Source: Rhytidiadelphus loreus (lineage: Eukaryota; Streptophyta; Bryopsida; Hypnales; Hylocomiaceae). Taken from it: a stretch of DNA of 64,000 nt. Each line of letters opens with the position of its first letter. The stretch's first letter is position 1. Shown here one piece after another: positions 61,027 through 64,000 of the stretch. The stretch covers positions 89,727,447-89,791,446 of the forward strand of contig OX344761.1 of NCBI GenBank assembly GCA_947034895.1, given 5' to 3'. The position numbers were made by a program, and so were the translations under genes. The notes under the pieces were generated by a model that saw only the letters and a list, made by a program, of their open reading frames with translations, made no database searches and was not told the DNA's origin.

Positions 61027-62427
61027 CTAAAGAACCATCAATGAGACAATTTTGTTTATTGTAAGGTAACTACACCTAATTTTGACCATTTTCTAAAACC
61101 ACACAGTCTCCATCTTTGCCTAAAATGTACTTCCACTATTCATGAGAATTTATGGTTGATTGTCCCCATTCCTATTTTCAACACTTTGAAAATTCTTAGT
61201 TTATTCACATGTATAATGTCCAAAAAATGCACTCTAAGAGAATCTAAAATTCCCTTATGATTGCCAACAAGACCCTCAAAAAAATTCTTCAATATAATAA
61301 TGGAAACCATGTTGAATTCTTATTTGTACAATTTTAGGTGTAGTTATCTTAGGAGTCTCCTTTTCAAGGATGCAAAAGGGACCCGTGTCATTGGTAAACT
61401 ACATGATGTGATGTCACCAAAGGCAAGCCGACTTGTATTCTCGAGGAAACTACATTTGTAATGGCCTGATTTTACGGCAGAAAAGCCATATTATCTTTTA
61501 CAGCAAAAAGCATATCTTTTGGGTATATAATGGTCATGGTGATGATTGAGCACCAAAGGCATATTCTCTTGACATGTGGCCAGCAGGTCTTGTGACATCG
61601 GGGCTCCAGCAGCAGCCACTAACATAAGGTAAGTTACAACTGCCCATTACCTCAGCATTTGCTATCTAAGGTGAAGGCACCCATAACTGATCAAATAAGC
61701 AATTCTGGACATGATTTGGGGTAAGCTTAGTACAAGGTAAAGCAAATATTTTCAGAGGTGCATTGACAGAAATGATGGGGATTGCAAAAAAATTGGAAAT
61801 TTTATCGCTTGAATTGAAATTACTATGAATTGGGGGAGGCAAAAAGTGCAACAGATTCATAGCCAATGTCTAGGCTCTGCCAATTCTGATCATTCAAGAA
61901 CTGCTTTCCTACTCATTGCTTCATACTTTCTTGCTCACTTATTGGTCCAAACCTTGAAAAAGGAAAAAAACATGCATTCCAAAGAGAAAATGGAAATCTA
62001 TCCAGCCTTGGTTGGAAATATGGCACTCTATTGATTGTCGATGGGGTGCCGGTTAGTAATGGGTGCCTTTACCCTAGATACTTGGGAGAATCTATTTGTT
62101 GATTGAAAAGTTTGAGAGAAGTCAATTCCAAAAAGAATGAAGACATTCAACAACAAGAAGTGAATTTTCTATGATTTTTCAAGGCTGAAATGTTAAAGCA
62201 TGAGTAGGCCCTTGTTGAAGTATATATAGGCAAACCTTTGTTAAAGCGTGGGCTAACATGTTTGCTCCCCCAATGCATTGCCATCATGATATAGGGTTGT
62301 AAAGATTGTGCTAATAGATGGGCCACTAACGCAATTGGGAGGAACTTGTAGGCAACGGAATTGAGTGGATGGTGGTATTAGGGAGTTTTACCATAATTTA
62401 GTTTTGTTGACATTTTGCATGACACAC
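61027..62427. other. Repeat R remainder and unannotated sequence
   Basis: 61070-61400 is repeat R. Beyond that I see no supported gene; a plus-strand frame near 61730-61830 reads protein-like but has no start, splice sites or motif. Confidence 0.4.
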
Positions 62428-62429
62428 TA

Positions 62430-63393
62430 AGGTAAACCTGCCTATGACAAGCATAATGAGTGGTCTGATGTGTTGCAATTTGCCAAAAATTTCAGATTTT
62501 TTTCCACATAAAGATAAATGTGAAGAATGATGACATCAATTGAAATTGTATTTTTTAGACAAAGTATGAATTTCCTATAAATTTTGGAAGTGTGCTGCCT
62601 AATTAGCTCAAAAGAGTTTGTAGACTACCCCAAATCAACCAAAAGTGTTTTCATAATGGCCATCTTACCACCTAAATCAGTCATAACATTTTCTATCATG
62701 GATACCAAATCTCCTAACATGGCCATCACACTGAAGAAATAAAAAAATAACTTTGATTGACAAGTTTACACTAAAAACGTGTAAGGTTCCTAACTTCCTA
62801 CGACAGTCTCTAATAACTCCATGACCATCTCCCAAGGCATTAATTTTGGTCACTAACCACCCTAATGAAGTTCTAATGTCATTTATTAGCTAAAATCTGA
62901 AATGGGTTGATGTAAGACTGTAATGGGGGTGTTTCTAGATGTTTGCATTAAGGTAGGTGGCTTAAAATCTACCCCTCTTCTTCAGATTGTCCTGTAGGTA
63001 GCTGTAGAATGGATGCAAGGTGATCCTTGAATGGACCTCTTTGCTCTGTTAATGAATTTAAGAAGAATTGTTTTTTTTATTGTAAGAACCAATCATTGGC
63101 TGTGATTTCTGCACATTTCTTCATAAGTCACAAGGGGACGGATTTTGGGACACCTATGGTCACAAATAGGTGCCTATGACCCAAATCTTTGAAATTTTAT
63201 AAGTAATTCAAAAATGCTTGGAAAAATATGAAACTACTTGTGTTGGATTCCACATCTATTTTTCTTTCTCTGAAAAATGAGCTAAAAATCATTTTGTCCT
63301 TGGAAACCTGTGAAAAAGGTGAATCAGCCCTTAAAGTGACCGTTTATGAGCACACTACCTTAGGTGGCTTGCCTGTCGTAGGCAGGTTTACCT
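62430..63393. mobile_element. TA-flanked inverted-repeat element, copy B
   Basis: AGGTAAACCTGCCTATGACA at the left and its inverse TGTCGTAGGCAGGTTTACCT at the right, flanked by TA (62428-62429, 63394-63395). Its left half matches 1554-2104. About 400 bp (62950-63350) is absent from that copy. Confidence 0.8.
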
Positions 63394-63395
63394 TA

Positions 63396-64000
63396 TGTCC
63401 TTAGGCATTCAAATTTTGTTAGTAAAAGCTATCTATATTCATTACCTTAGTTGAATATGTTTTGTTTGTTATGATGAGATCTTCCATTAGGAAAAATTTC
63501 AGGCCTGTAAAAGGCTACTAGTTTTTTATTTTCGGCAACTTTGCAATGCAAGTACAGAAAAAAATAGAATAATTTTTTTAAATTTTTTTTAAAATATTAA
63601 AAAAATATTAAAAAAGTCACCAGTATGATGGTGTTGATGTGGCATGTCAGATCGGGGGATCCCTAATTGCACCAGGGGACCTTGCAGCCCTTTGCACGCC
63701 TTAGATTTTTTCTAATGGTAACCTTGCATCCCTTGTTGCAAAGACCTCTACAAGGCGAGGTATATGCACTTTGTTTCATGACATTCTAACTCATGGCAGA
63801 AAAGATATTGAGTTTCAAAGTTTCTATGAATTAAAAAATTTAGAAATTTCTTTTTCCTTTTATTTTATTATACATATAATGGCAACGGCAAAGGGCACAC
63901 TAGTCCATATTGAAAACTTCCAATCGTGGAATGAATTTTACTTTTATTTGAGTGGTTTGCTGGATGCTTTAGGTTCCAGTTGCATAAATTCTGAGCCGCC
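63396..64000. other. Intergenic, nothing recognised
   Basis: Includes an A/T low-complexity stretch at about 63565-63615. No gene seen. Confidence 0.5.

Overview
The window looks like nuclear DNA of a land plant. Three things point that way: a tRNA-Tyr with a short intron, an intronless serine O-acetyltransferase with a plastid/mitochondrial-type leader and the plant C-terminus SDYVI, and a SAUR-like auxin-response pseudogene. The sequence is AT-rich, transposon-dense and gene-poor. I infer a seed-free or otherwise large-genome lineage from the unusual transposon content, but cannot name the species.

Layout. 0-3 kb holds a tight Ala-Thr-Tyr tRNA array and a tRNA-Cys, all on the minus strand. 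3-8.8 kb is repeats, TTAA-flanked inverted-repeat elements and a frameshifted SAUR. 9-20.9 kb is a duplicated region. In it, two 0.51 kb direct repeats (about 97% identical) bracket a decayed reverse transcriptase gene, two unrecognised genes and a putative exon. 22.78-35.05 kb is the most interesting part: a 12.3 kb segment with inverted ends and a 10-11 bp direct target duplication, carrying two divergent genes. One is a Mutator-type transposase (Cys/His domain, DDE-like core, C-terminal SWIM finger). The other is an 11-exon gene whose product pairs a ParB-like GNHR motif with a permuted, catalytically degenerate DNA-methyltransferase-like module. 35-64 kb is mostly non-autonomous transposons, including a 7.9 kb hAT-like element (39.53-47.41 kb) with an 8 bp target duplication. 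It is interrupted by the serine acetyltransferase gene at 50-51.3 kb.

How the genes relate. The transposase and methyltransferase-like genes start 1.4-1.6 kb apart, point away from each other, and stop about 0.5 kb from opposite ends of the element. That is the layout of one two-gene autonomous transposon. The reverse transcriptase block is broken by in-frame stops. Serine acetyltransferase is the only clear housekeeping protein gene. All functional calls come from reading translated motifs; no database search was possible.
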